A DNA stretch of 64,000 nt from Salinisphaera sp002433465 (lineage in GTDB: Bacteria > Pseudomonadota > Gammaproteobacteria > Nevskiales > Salinisphaeraceae): NCBI RefSeq assembly GCF_040361435.1, contig NZ_APNL01000003.1, positions 124,001 through 188,000 on the forward strand, given 5' to 3'. How positions within the stretch are numbered: position 1 is the first letter of the stretch; every line of letters starts with the position of its first letter. The notes below the pieces were generated by a model that worked only from the letters and a program-made list of their open reading frames with translations, searched no databases and was not told the DNA's origin. The position numbers and the translations under genes were made by a program. Below are positions 25,589-34,271 of this stretch, piece by piece.

Positions 25589-26229
25589 TACCGGCCCTGC
25601 CCGTTCATGCCGCGGCCGTCGACCACTTCCACGTCATCGGGAATATCGAGCGTGAATCGCGATGCATCGAGCTTCGGATTGAGTTCTATATCGGTAAACC
25701 GGATATGTGTGGTCTGGCCCAGGTTATCGTCCAGCTCCATGACGCTGGGTACCTGATTCTTGAGGCCGAGGCGCACTTCCTGAAAATCGGTATCGTCGGC
25801 GCGCGGGGTCAGACGCACCCAGCTCATGCCGTCGCGCTGGCCAGCCGAGGCGATATTGAATGCGTCTTCGAGTGCCGCGCCGCCGGTGAGCAACAGCGCC
25901 GGCGTGGCCTGCAGGGTGGCATCGATACTGCGAATAGTGACCTGAGCCAGATCCACGTCGTAGAAGCGGAACGTTTCGCCGTCACTGACGATCACCTGCT
26001 TGTAGGGCGCGGTGTATTCCCAGCGAAAACGATCCGGACGCGACAGCAGGAACGTACCGCTGGCCTGTTGCAGCATCTGCCCGCTGTCGTCCTTCTGCTC
26101 CTGCTCGAACTGGGCGGACAGGCTGTCGACGTTGTTATAGAAGGCTTCGAGATCGCCCACGCCGTCGGCGTGCGCGCTTACCGCGGCACAAAGCAGGACG
26201 AAGGCAACGAGAATTCGGCGCACAGGCAT
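25588..26229 (-). CDS. lolA: Outer-membrane lipoprotein carrier protein
   Basis: A 213-aa periplasmic chaperone. A signal peptide (1–21, RRILVAFVLLCAAVSAHA) precedes the mature LolA fold: LEAFYNNVDSLSAQFEQEQ, ASGTFLLSRPDRFRWEYTAP, KQVIVSDGETFRFYDVDLAQVTIR. LolA carries lipoproteins from LolCDE to LolB. It lies 132 bp downstream of ftsK, the conserved ftsK–lolA order, and is coupled to the vanZ-like gene. Confidence 0.95.
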   Translation of the reverse strand: MPVRRILVAFVLLCAAVSAHADGVGDLEAFYNNVDSLSAQFEQEQKDDSGQMLQQASGTFLLSRPDRFRWEYTAPYKQVIVSDGETFRFYDVDLAQVTIRSIDATLQATPALLLTGGAALEDAFNIASAGQRDGMSWVRLTPRADDTDFQEVRLGLKNQVPSVMELDDNLGQTTHIRFTDIELNPKLDASRFTLDIPDDVEVVDGRGMNGQGR

Positions 26230-26361
26230 TGCAGCGCTCTCCTTGATGGATATGTAAGAGGCGAAGGATGTTTAGAGCATGCTAGGCCGCAGCCATGAAT
26301 CAAGCCTGAACTCTGCGCCCCGTGCCGATTGCGGAACAGATCGACCGACGTCCGCGAAAAT

Positions 26362-28806
26362 TCAGTCCTCCGGCGGCGGCGGTGCCAGTACTTCCCGGCC
26401 GCCACTGCCCTCGGCCGCGCTGACGATGCCCGCGTTCTCCATCTGTTCGATGAGCCGCGCGGAGCGGTTGTAGCCGACCCGCAGGCGTCTCTGCACATAG
26501 GAAATAGAGGCCTTGCGCGTCTTGGTGACGATCGCCACCGCCTGATCGTAAAGCGGATCGGCCTCGGCATCTTCCTCGTCGTCGCCGCCGCCCTCGCCGT
26601 CGGCACCACCGCCTTCCAGAATCTCGTCGATATAGTCCGGCGCGCCCACCTGCTTGAGATATTCCACCACCTTGTGGACTTCGTGGTCGTCCACGAATGC
26701 ACCATGGACACGGGTGGAGAAGCCCGTACCCGGCGGCAGATAGAGCATATCGCCGTGGCCGAGCAGGCTTTCGGCACCCTGCTGGTCGAGAATGGTGCGG
26801 GAGTCGATCTTGGAGGCCACCTGAAAGCCGATACGCGTGGGGATATTGGCCTTGATCAGGCCGGTGATGACGTCCACCGACGGTCGCTGCGTGGCCAGAA
26901 TCATGTGCAGGCCCGCGGCACGCGCCTTCTGGGCGATACGGGCGATCAGCTCTTCGACCTTCTTGCCGACCACCATCATCATGTCGGCCAGCTCGTCGAC
27001 GATGATCACGATCGCGGGCATGGGTTCGAGGGTGGGCACCTCGTCACCGGCCTCGGCCTGATCGTTGGACTGCGCGTTCTTGAGAATCGGGTCCTCGATG
27101 GGCGTGCCGGCCTCGATCGCCTTGCGTACCTTGGTGTTGTAGCCGGCCACGTTCCGCACGCCCAGCGCGGCCATGAGCTTATAGCGGCGCTCCATCTCGC
27201 CCACGCACCAGCGCAACGCGTTGGCCGCGTCCTTCATGTCGGTGACCACGGGGGCGAGCAGATGCGGAATCCCCTCGTAGACCGACAGCTCGAGCATCTT
27301 GGGGTCGATCATGATCAGGCGAACCTGCTCGGCGGTGGCCTTGTGCAGGATCGACAAGATCATGGCGTTGACCGCCACCGACTTGCCCGAGCCCGTGGTA
27401 CCGGCGACGAGCAGATGCGGCATCTTGCCCAGGTCGGCCGTGACCGGATTGCCGCCGATATCCTTGCCCAGCGCCATGGTCAGGGGCGATTTGTTACCGC
27501 TGTAGAGCGGCGATTCCAGAATCTCGCGCAGCGCCACGATCTCGCGGTCGGCGTTCGGGATTTCCAGGCCCACCACGGACTTGCCCGGGATGACCTCGAC
27601 CACGCGCACGCTGGTGGTGGACATCGCCCGCGCCAGATCCTTGGCGAGATTCGAGATCTGGCTGACCTTCACGCCCGGTGCCGGATCCAGCTCGAAGCGC
27701 GTAATGACCGGGCCTGGTTCGACCGCAACGACCTTGCCCTGGACGTTGAAGTCCGCGAGGTGCTGTTCGAGCTGCTCCGACATGCGCTGGAGCACGCTCT
27801 CGTCCTGGTCGTTCTTGCTCTCGCGCGCCGGATCGAGCAGCGCGGTCGGCGGAATCGGGCTGTCGCGCTCGGGATCGTAAGTCGGTACGTCCACATGCTC
27901 TTCGATCGGCAGATCCAGCTGATTCGCCTTGATCGACTTCTTCGGCTTCTTGACCTGGACTCCGCTCGCCGCCGGCGCCGGCACGGGCGCGTGCTGCGCG
28001 CTATCGCCGTTATCCAGCGACGGCGCGACGCGCGATTTCTTCTTCTCCTTGGCCGCCGGCTTCGCGGGTTCGGCGGCCTTGCGCTCGGCGCGGTTGGCCT
28101 GCCAGGCGCGCAGGCGATCAAGCGTTTCGGTAAAGCCGCCCTGCAGTATCGTCAGCACGAAATGACCCGTGCGTTCGGTGACTACCAGCCAGGAAAACCC
28201 CAGCCCCACGGACAGGGTGATCACGAACACGGTAATCAGCAGCCAGGCCGCGCCGAGTTTGTTGATCACCCCGGCGATCGCGCCCGCGCTGGCCGCGCCC
28301 AGAATACCGCCGCTGCCCTGGGGCATGGCCGCGTTCTGGTCGCCCAGGGCAAGCCAGGCCAGACCGCAGCCGGACACCAGCCATAGCAATAGCGCCCCCG
28401 CACGAATGCTGCGGGAAAACACGTCGCTTCGTTCACGCTCGCTGTTGGCGAACACCAGCCAGCCGCCGTAAAGCACCAGCCAGGGAAAGATGAAGCCGAG
28501 ATAGCCGAACAGGCTCAGCAACACATCGGCGAACCATGCCCCGGGCGCGCCGAACAGGTTGCGAATGGCGGTGCCATCGCCCAGCCCGGACCAGCCCGGA
28601 TCGCGCGGGCTGTAGGAAACCAGAGCGGCCAACAGAAACAGCGTGATCGCAGCCGCACCAAACAGCACCGCTTCGCGCATGAGACGGCCCAGACGCTGGC
28701 GGTAGCGGCTCTGCGGCGCCGGCGGCGTATTCTGTTCACGCGCCTTGGCACTGGGCTTGGGCCCTGCTTTACTGGCTTTGGTTTGCTTGGCGGCTGCCTT
28801 TGCCAT
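26362..28806 (-). CDS. ftsK: DNA translocase FtsK
   Basis: An 814-aa septal DNA pump. The start at 28806 (MAKAAAKQTKASKAG) has GAAGGG seven bases upstream. Four or five N-terminal membrane helices occupy about 40–220, followed by a short linker (SpoIIIE-like, much shorter than in E. coli). The motor has Walker A GTTGSGKSVAVN and Walker B AIVIIVDELADMMM. The gamma winged-helix domain ends the protein (ASISYVQRRLRVGYNRSARL), which reads KOPS sites and activates XerCD at dif. trxB, often upstream in related genomes, is absent here. Confidence 0.96.
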   Translation of the reverse strand: MAKAAAKQTKASKAGPKPSAKAREQNTPPAPQSRYRQRLGRLMREAVLFGAAAITLFLLAALVSYSPRDPGWSGLGDGTAIRNLFGAPGAWFADVLLSLFGYLGFIFPWLVLYGGWLVFANSERERSDVFSRSIRAGALLLWLVSGCGLAWLALGDQNAAMPQGSGGILGAASAGAIAGVINKLGAAWLLITVFVITLSVGLGFSWLVVTERTGHFVLTILQGGFTETLDRLRAWQANRAERKAAEPAKPAAKEKKKSRVAPSLDNGDSAQHAPVPAPAASGVQVKKPKKSIKANQLDLPIEEHVDVPTYDPERDSPIPPTALLDPARESKNDQDESVLQRMSEQLEQHLADFNVQGKVVAVEPGPVITRFELDPAPGVKVSQISNLAKDLARAMSTTSVRVVEVIPGKSVVGLEIPNADREIVALREILESPLYSGNKSPLTMALGKDIGGNPVTADLGKMPHLLVAGTTGSGKSVAVNAMILSILHKATAEQVRLIMIDPKMLELSVYEGIPHLLAPVVTDMKDAANALRWCVGEMERRYKLMAALGVRNVAGYNTKVRKAIEAGTPIEDPILKNAQSNDQAEAGDEVPTLEPMPAIVIIVDELADMMMVVGKKVEELIARIAQKARAAGLHMILATQRPSVDVITGLIKANIPTRIGFQVASKIDSRTILDQQGAESLLGHGDMLYLPPGTGFSTRVHGAFVDDHEVHKVVEYLKQVGAPDYIDEILEGGGADGEGGGDDEEDAEADPLYDQAVAIVTKTRKASISYVQRRLRVGYNRSARLIEQMENAGIVSAAEGSGGREVLAPPPPED

Positions 28807-29027
28807 CAATCGCCCTTCACGGCCGTCTATCGAATACGAAGTTGCCAATCGAACAAGGCGCGATTGTACCCGACACCAGCCCGGCAAGCGGACGCATATC
28901 TCGAACACCTGCGCGCAGCGTCTTGAATCGGCGCGATTTGTGCACCACTTATATGGCCTGTCGGAGTCGTCTTGCACGCATGCGCAAGACAACCCGAGGC
29001 CGTAACGATCCATCAGCGGAGTACGTC

Positions 29028-29363
29028 ATGTCCGTACATCACTTCCTGCTCACCCAGGATGGCGCGATCGAAGAATTCAGCGAGGACGAGGCCGCCGAAG
29101 TGGCCGAGGGCCGCCGCGAACTGCCCCAGTTCGCCGACAAGCGCCTGCGCTATGTTCAGGTGGCCTACGATGACAAGGCCAACGAAAACGGCGAGATTCA
29201 TGTCAAGACGGTGGGCGCCATCGTGAGCTTCGACGACGCCGGGCGTCTGCGTGAAGCCGGCAGCGCGGACAACGAACAGGACAAACTCGATGCATTCGAG
29301 CACGATGCCTGCGTACAGTATGCGCTGCGCGACACGCTTGGCCAGCGCTACGCCCTGAATTAG
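29028..29363 (+). CDS. Conserved-looking small acidic protein, unknown function
   Basis: A 111-aa soluble protein, starting MSVHHFLLTQDGAIEEFSED, with no membrane segment, signal or cysteine pair (one Cys near the C-terminus). Acidic residues dominate. The ATG at 29028 follows a CGGAG ribosome site; the longer frame from 28800 runs back over the ftsK start and is not credible. It is divergent from ftsK by 221 bp. The family was not recognised. Its TAG stop is part of the TTAG flank of a MITE-like element that begins at the next base. Confidence 0.7.
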   Translation: MSVHHFLLTQDGAIEEFSEDEAAEVAEGRRELPQFADKRLRYVQVAYDDKANENGEIHVKTVGAIVSFDDAGRLREAGSADNEQDKLDAFEHDACVQYALRDTLGQRYALN

Positions 29364-29636
29364 GGAAGCTCTGCATAACCTCTCGCGGATCGCGTTCGAG
29401 TCCTCACAGACGGTGCGGCGAGGCGTCCGGGCGCAGCGCCTGCCTTTCTGGCAGGTCAAGCCTGGCAACGCAGCCGCGGCGTCTGTGAGGCCGAACCCCT
29501 TGCGGGCCGGGGCTTTGCGCGCGCTTGATCGGCGTCAGTGTTCGCTACCGTACAGCAAGCACGCTACGCTCTCACTTCCTTGTCAATCGCGCGCAAAGCA
29601 CGCCGGCGCGACCGTGACAGGTTGTGCAGAGCTTCC
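29364..29636. mobile_element. MITE-like element, family A copy 2
   Basis: A 273-bp element, highly similar over its full length to the copy at 298–571 but inverted. Ends are GGAAGCTCTGCATAACC and GGTTGTGCAGAGCTTCC. The left flank is TTAG (29360–29363, containing the stop codon of the upstream gene) and the right flank is CCAG, an apparently eroded YTAR duplication or one overwritten by the adjoining family C element. Confidence 0.85.
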
Positions 29637-29639
29637 CCA

Positions 29640-29919
29640 GGGCCTGTTAGCACTCACGTCACTCGTCGCGTCGCCGTCCGGAAATTCGCCAGGCAAGGCG
29701 CGAGCGAACATATTGGGCAGGCCAATGAACGACGCGCACCGCGGCATGATGAATTTTTCGCACGCAACCCGTCGGCACGCGGGGCCCCTGAGTAATGATT
29801 CAAGGTGCGCGATCCGGCATTGCAGCGCGCTCGTGTCGCACAGCGACGCCACGCTTACCGCGCAGTGCCTTACATAAGCATCGCCCGCTGCGCGGCGATT
29901 TCGTTAGCATTAACAGGCC
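29640..29919. mobile_element. MITE-like element, family C
   Basis: A 280-bp non-coding stretch bounded by GGGCCTGTTAGCACTCACG and CGTTAGCATTAACAGGCC, imperfect inverted ends of about 18 bp. It is packed between two family A elements. An end fragment of the same family appears at 21770–21790. The interior has no recognised gene. Identification as mobile rests on the ends and the second partial copy. Confidence 0.6.
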
Positions 29920-29922
29920 TAA

Positions 29923-30195
29923 GGAACCTCTGATCTATTCATCTACGGTCGCGCCGGTGTCTTTTGCGCGCGTCTGGCAAGACGCCGCGAGCGCCGTTTG
30001 CTGACTGCAAATAAGCGAGCGGCAACGCCGCTCAGGCGCGCGCAAAAGCCCGGCCGCTACGCGGTTTGGCCCAAAAGGCCGCGCTACGGCGTTGCATGGC
30101 TGGGTCATAGAGTGGCTATGACGCGGCGCCATGCGCCTTGTATCGTGGCCTTTTGGGACTCAAACGCGACCGTGGATGAATAGATCAGAGGTTCC
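29923..30195. mobile_element. MITE-like element, family A copy 3 (diverged)
   Basis: A 273-bp element with near-perfect inverted ends GGAACCTCTGATCTATTCAT and ATGAATAGATCAGAGGTTCC, and an exact CTAA duplication (29919–29922 and 30196–30199), matching the YTAR rule of the IS5 group. The interior aligns with copies 1 and 2 in short blocks (ACGGTCGCGCCGG, GCGCGCAAA, CCGGCC) and the length is the same, so it is a diverged member of the family. Confidence 0.85.
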
Positions 30196-30303
30196 CTAAG
30201 CACTAACCCTGCACTTCAGCGTTGGCGCGGCGGCGTGCATCATCGGCCGCCCCGGTCGACGTATCGGCTTGCAACCGTTTCAATTCTTCGATGTGATGCT
30301 TTC

Positions 30304-31446
30304 ATGGCCCGACTCATACAAGTCGATTCCATTCTCGACGTGCCCGCGGCCACCTGGGACGGTTTATGCGGCAGCGGGCAGCCGTTCATTCGGCACGGGT
30401 TTCTTGCGGCGCTCGAGGCCAGCGGTAGCGTAGGCGAGAGCCATGGCTGGGTGCCCGCCCACTGCCTGCTTGAAAACGACGACGGCGAAGCCATCGCCGC
30501 AGCCCCACTCTACGAAAAGCATCATTCCTACGGCGAGTTCGTGTTCGACTTCGCCTGGGCCAATGCCTATGCCCAGGTCGGACTCGACTACTATCCCAAG
30601 CTGCTCAACGCCGTGCCGTTCACGCCGGTCAGCGGGCCGCGCATTCTGGGTCGGAATCTCGAGGCCCGGCGCGCCCTCGCCCATGCCATGGCCCGTCTGC
30701 CGGGCGAGCATCGTGCATCATCGCTGCATAGCCTGTTTGTCGACGCCGACTCGGCCCGGCAATTCAGCGAGGCCGGGGCCTGCGCGCGGCGCGGTTGCCA
30801 GTATCGCTGGTACAACCGCGACTACGCAGACTTCGACGCCTTCCTGGCACAGCTGACGTCGAAACGCCGCAAGGAGATACGGCGCGAGCGCAAACGCATG
30901 CACGATGCCGGCGTGAAGGTACAGGTGCTACGCCCCGACGAAATCGACGCCGAACTCTGGGATACACTCTATGCTTTCTATGGCCGAACCTATGCGATTC
31001 GCGGGCAGGCCCCGTACCTTACCCGGGAGTTCTTCACCGAGTTATGCAACCGCATGGGTGAACGCGTCCGCTTTTTCGTCGCCTACCACCGGGACCGCCC
31101 GGTCGGCATGGCCTTCATGATGCTCGGCGACGATACGCTCTACGGTCGTCACTGGGGCTGCGAAACGGATTATCACAGCCTGCACTTCGAAACCTGCTAC
31201 TACGCCGGTATCGAATACTGCATCGAAAACGGTCTGGCCTGTTTTGACGCGGGCGCCCAGGGCGAGCACAAGATTCGGCGCGGCTTCGAGCCGGTACCGA
31301 CCTGGTCCTATCACGTCATCGCCCACCCACAGCTCGCTGCCGCAATCGACGACTTCTGCCTGCGCGAAGCCGCCATGATGGAATCCTTCGAAAACGAGCA
31401 GCGCGAACGCAGCAACTTCGCCGGCCAGGCGCCACCGAACACGTGA
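30304..31446 (+). CDS. FemAB/GNAT-like acyltransferase family protein (DUF482/COG3146-like)
   Basis: A 380-aa soluble protein. It shows features of the GNAT/FemAB-like family formerly DUF482: FIRHGFLAALEASGSVGESHGW near the start, VFDFAWANAYAQVGLDYYPK, TPVSGPRI, and a C-terminal half with FYGRTYAIRGQAPYLTREFF and FDAGAQGEHKIRRGFEP. Members are sometimes annotated as peptidoglycan biosynthesis related, without proof. The start at 30304 is the first ATG that fits the family; a frame from 30235 extends into unrelated sequence. It overlaps aat by 4 bp, so the two are co-translated. Confidence 0.82.
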   Translation: MARLIQVDSILDVPAATWDGLCGSGQPFIRHGFLAALEASGSVGESHGWVPAHCLLENDDGEAIAAAPLYEKHHSYGEFVFDFAWANAYAQVGLDYYPKLLNAVPFTPVSGPRILGRNLEARRALAHAMARLPGEHRASSLHSLFVDADSARQFSEAGACARRGCQYRWYNRDYADFDAFLAQLTSKRRKEIRRERKRMHDAGVKVQVLRPDEIDAELWDTLYAFYGRTYAIRGQAPYLTREFFTELCNRMGERVRFFVAYHRDRPVGMAFMMLGDDTLYGRHWGCETDYHSLHFETCYYAGIEYCIENGLACFDAGAQGEHKIRRGFEPVPTWSYHVIAHPQLAAAIDDFCLREAAMMESFENEQRERSNFAGQAPPNT

Positions 31447-32183
31447 GCGGCCTACGCGTGTACTGGCTGGATCCGAATACGCCCGACGGCGCCTTTCCCG
31501 ATCCCGAACTCGCGCTCGACGAGCCGAACGGCCTGCTCGCCATGGGCGGCGACCTGTCGCCCGCGCGCCTTCGCCGTGCGTACGCTCAGGGCATCTTTCC
31601 CTGGTACAACCCGGACGAATCGATCCTCTGGTGGTGCCCCGACCCGCGGACCGTATTCGACACCGGCGCCATGCATGTCTCGCGGCGCCTCAAACGCACC
31701 CTCGCCAAGGCCGATTACGCGGTTACGCTCGATGAAGACTTCAACAGCGTCATCAGCCACTGCGCGGCGGTTCGCGCCGGCAACCCCGGCACCTGGCTCG
31801 GCCCCGAAATGCGCGCGGCGTATGCCAAGCTGCACGCACTGGGCAACGCGCATTCGATCGAAGTATGGCGCGACGGCATGCTGATCGGCGGGCTGTATGG
31901 CGTGGCCATCGGGCGCATGTTCTTCGGCGAATCCATGTTCTCGCGCGAGCGCGATGCCAGCAAGATCGCGCTCGTCTGGCTTGCCCGGCAACTGCATGCC
32001 TGGGGCTTTCCCCTGCTCGACGGTCAGGTGGGCTCCGGCCATCTCTATCGCATGGGCGCGATCGACCTGCCGCGCAGCAAATTCCTGAAGATCGTGCGTC
32101 AGTCGATCGACAAACCTGCGCCGCAAGCCCCCTGGCGGTTCGATATCGAGGTGCCGGCCAGCCCCCAGCACATCGGCGAATGA
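31443..32183 (+). CDS. aat: Leucyl/phenylalanyl-tRNA–protein transferase
   Basis: A 246-aa N-end-rule enzyme that adds Leu or Phe to proteins with N-terminal Arg or Lys, marking them for ClpS/ClpAP. Signature sequences are YWLDPNTPDGAFPDPELAL, GLLAMGGDLSPARLRRAYAQ, GIFPWYN, WWCPDPRTVF and LLDGQVGSGHLYRMGA. It starts at a GTG overlapping the upstream stop (GTGA). infA follows 88 bp later, the usual gammaproteobacterial neighbourhood. Confidence 0.95.
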   Translation: MSGLRVYWLDPNTPDGAFPDPELALDEPNGLLAMGGDLSPARLRRAYAQGIFPWYNPDESILWWCPDPRTVFDTGAMHVSRRLKRTLAKADYAVTLDEDFNSVISHCAAVRAGNPGTWLGPEMRAAYAKLHALGNAHSIEVWRDGMLIGGLYGVAIGRMFFGESMFSRERDASKIALVWLARQLHAWGFPLLDGQVGSGHLYRMGAIDLPRSKFLKIVRQSIDKPAPQAPWRFDIEVPASPQHIGE

Positions 32184-32271
32184 CTGGGTGTCATGCGAGT
32201 AGGATTGAACCGCCACCGCAAATCACCGATAATCCAGCGGTTAAACCGTCAGAATTAGAGATCAGGAGTCA

Positions 32272-32490
32272 ATGGCCAAAGAAGACCACATCGAGATGGA
32301 CGGGACCGTCGTCGAGACGTTGCCGAACACCACCTTCCGCGTAAAGCTGGAAAACGGACACATCGTCACCGCCCATATTTCCGGCAAGATGCGCAAGCAC
32401 TATATTCGCATTCTGCGCGGCGATACCGTCACGGTACAGATCACGCCCTACGACCTCAGCAAGGGGCGGATCACCTACCGCGGCCGTTAG
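32272..32490 (+). CDS. infA: Translation initiation factor IF-1
   Basis: A 72-aa S1-like OB-fold protein, exactly the family length, starting MAKEDHIEMDGTVVETLPNT and including GHIVTAHISGKMRKHYIRIL. It binds the ribosomal A site during initiation. AGGAGT lies directly upstream of the ATG. A pair of palindromes for the pilin promoter begins immediately after its stop codon. Confidence 0.97.
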   Translation: MAKEDHIEMDGTVVETLPNTTFRVKLENGHIVTAHISGKMRKHYIRILRGDTVTVQITPYDLSKGRITYRGR

Positions 32491-32539
32491 TGACAAAAAA
32501 CGTCACCTTCTGACGCGCGCAGAATGACAAAAAGCGTCA
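32491..32539 (+). promoter_or_regulatory. Twin activator-site candidates upstream of pilin gene
   Basis: Two near-identical inverted repeats, TGACAAAAAACGTCAC (32491) and TGACAAAAAGCGTCAC (32525), start 34 bp apart. Their centres lie about 106 and 72 bp before the start point predicted from the downstream sigma-54-type promoter, the usual distance for an enhancer-binding activator such as PilR. Binding by PilR is inferred. Confidence 0.6.
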
Positions 32540-32578
32540 CTACAGCCAGAGGCCATTGAAAATAAAGCGGCATAAAGC

Positions 32579-32594
32579 TGGCACGGACCATGCT
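32579..32594 (+). promoter_or_regulatory. Sigma-54-type −24/−12 promoter of the major pilin gene
   Basis: TGGCACGGACCATGCT matches the consensus TGGCAC-N5-TTGC with one mismatch (A for the first T). It lies 58 bp before the pilin ATG. Pilin genes of Pseudomonas and relatives are driven by RpoN and PilSR. Confidence 0.75.
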
Positions 32595-32651
32595 GAATAG
32601 CCAGCACGTCATAAAGACGCCGCTCTTCTTCACGCTAAACGGGGAAACCAA

Positions 32652-33116
32652 ATGCAAAAGCAGCAAGGCTTTACACTCATCGAACTGATGATCGTCGTCG
32701 CGATCATCGGCATTCTGGCGGCCATCGCCATTCCGCAGTATCAGAATTACGTCGCGCGTTCGCAGATGACCGAAGCGATGACTCTCACCAGTGGTCTCAA
32801 GACCGATGTGATTTCGACCTATTCCGAAACTGGTGCATGCCCGGCCAATGGTGGTGGAGCCAGCGGCGGTATCGGTGCCGCGGCCGACTATGCCGGTACG
32901 TACGTAGCAACCGTTACCGTGGGCGGCACTGCACCCGCCTGTACAATCCAGGCACAGATGCGCGACACCGACGTCAATTCTAATATTGCGGGTGACACGC
33001 TCACGCTGACTATGACCGATAATGCGGCGGACGCCGGTACTGGCACCGGCGGCAGCGCTCAGTGGACCTGCACCAGCACCGCCGATGCCCAGTACCTGCC
33101 CGAGTCTTGCCGGTAA
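32652..33116 (+). CDS. Type IV pilin (major pilin-like)
   Basis: A 154-aa prepilin with a short leader (MQKQQG) cleaved before Phe by PilD, then FTLIELMIVVAIIGILAAIA with Glu5 of the mature protein, and the class IVa continuation IPQYQNYVARSQMTEAM. Two cysteines at the C-terminus (WTC and ESCR) can close the D-loop; a further pair (ACPAN, APACT) lies in the middle. The ribosome site is GGGGAAA. It is preceded by a sigma-54-type promoter and followed by a terminator, so it is a monocistronic, highly expressed gene. Likely pilA. Confidence 0.93.
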   Translation: MQKQQGFTLIELMIVVAIIGILAAIAIPQYQNYVARSQMTEAMTLTSGLKTDVISTYSETGACPANGGGASGGIGAAADYAGTYVATVTVGGTAPACTIQAQMRDTDVNSNIAGDTLTLTMTDNAADAGTGTGGSAQWTCTSTADAQYLPESCR

Positions 33117-33192
33117 TTTTCGATTATAGCTCTAGTAAGCGACTCGATCTGAGTAACGACTACTACGTGCTTTGAGCGAAAAACCTATATAA

Positions 33193-33216
33193 GGGGCCTT
33201 CGGGCCCCTTTTTTTT
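33193..33216 (+). terminator. Rho-independent terminator after the first pilin gene
   Basis: A GGGGCC-TTCG-GGCCCC hairpin with a UUCG tetraloop followed by eight T. The rest of the gap to the next pilin (33217–33554) is AT-richer but has no recognised gene or sigma-54 site. Confidence 0.93.
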
Positions 33217-33554
33217 AAACGTCGCTTTTGGAGTGACGTTGCGGCGGGCGGCATAGGGAAGATGTTAACCATGGCGTGCAATTTTCCTATATGCGTCGTT
33301 AGTCGCAACGTAGATCAATTCAAATAGTTGCGTAATATTTACGGGTCGCGCCTATATCTGTGGCTTCAGTCCGCAGTCGGGTCGGCCTGACCACGAGCCC
33401 AAGCGCAGTTAACCCGCACCGCGCTTTAGGCGCGCAGTGGCATAACTAGACAATGCCCCGCCTCCGGCTACCCGCCTTTCTGCTTCTGATTCGAGATTAA
33501 ACTTGAGCAATGCACCTACAGATCGGTACTTACCTTTCAAATGATGTGCACGGC

Positions 33555-34055
33555 ATGAATCAACATCACTCAAAATTCCGTCGAAACCCCGCATCAGGCT
33601 TTACGTTAGTCGAGCTAATGGTTGTGGTCGCGATCGTCGGAATCTTAGTCGCGATTGCTGTGCCGTCGTACTACGGCTACGTCGCACGCGCCCAGTTTTC
33701 CGAAGGCCTCAGCCTTACCAGCGGAATGAAAACCGCAGTAGCAAACGCCTACCAGAATCGCAAAAAGCTAACCGGTATCGACAATGGTGTGGAGTCGGTC
33801 CCGGCAGCGGTGACTTCGCAGGGTACTTACGTCTCCGCGGTCGTGGTGAGGGACGGCGTTATTACCGCCCGGTTCGCAAGCGACAGCGCACTGGCAAACA
33901 AAAGCGTGACGCTGATTCCGACCGAAACCAACGGTGCCCTCGCCTGGCGCTGCACGACCACCGCCGAGTTCTCGAAGGCGCCCGCCAGTTGTCGCAGCAA
34001 AACGCCGGATCAGCTGAACTCTGACGAGATACCGATCGACGACGGCACGCCGTGA
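33555..34055 (+). CDS. Second type IV pilin-like protein
   Basis: A 166-aa prepilin with a 15-residue basic leader (MNQHHSKFRRNPASG) and mature start FTLVELMVVVAIVGILVAIA with Glu5, then VPSYYGYVARAQFSEGLSLT. The C-terminal cysteine pair (WRC and ASCRS) is present, followed by an acidic, proline-containing tail. It differs strongly from the first pilin after residue 40. It has its own upstream region without a visible sigma-54 promoter. It may be a minor or alternative pilin. A start at 33510 would give an unusually long leader. Confidence 0.88.
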   Translation: MNQHHSKFRRNPASGFTLVELMVVVAIVGILVAIAVPSYYGYVARAQFSEGLSLTSGMKTAVANAYQNRKKLTGIDNGVESVPAAVTSQGTYVSAVVVRDGVITARFASDSALANKSVTLIPTETNGALAWRCTTTAEFSKAPASCRSKTPDQLNSDEIPIDDGTP

Positions 34056-34116
34056 GAGCCGGAAAGTATGTCGCTTGTGTAGTCGAACCCGACGCAACCC
34101 GATTGCGCGCCATCGC

Positions 34117-34146
34117 GTAGGTTGGATTAGCGGAGCGTAATCCAAC
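34117..34146. repeat. REP-like hairpin
   Basis: GTAGGTTGGATTAGCGGAGC and the following CGTAATCCAAC form a palindrome (GTTGGATTA/TAATCCAAC) of the type found six times at 51424–51834. Confidence 0.75.
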
Positions 34147-34197
34147 ACTGGAACGAAGGCAGTGTCGGCCTCACTCCAGCTGCGAGCCTGCGCTCGT

Positions 34198-34227
34198 GTC
34201 GGCTTACGGCCTGCGGCCTAAGCCGAC
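34198..34227. repeat. REP-like hairpin, GTCGGCTTA type
   Basis: GTCGGCTTACGGCC and GGCCTAAGCCGAC form a long stem with a short loop. It belongs to the same hairpin family and lies just left of the presumed IS110-family element. Confidence 0.7.
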
Positions 34228-34271
34228 CTTGTATGTTGATACCCAGCGCCTGATACGCGACCAGGCGCTAT

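Noticed and set aside
26329..28386. 685-codon plus-strand frame opposite ftsK
   Set aside because: A shadow of ftsK; composition is biased to H/R/G/D and no family is recognisable.
33340..33460. Sigma-54 promoter for the second pilin gene
   Set aside because: TGGCAT and TGGCTT stretches occur, but none has a TTGC-like −12 box at the required spacing.
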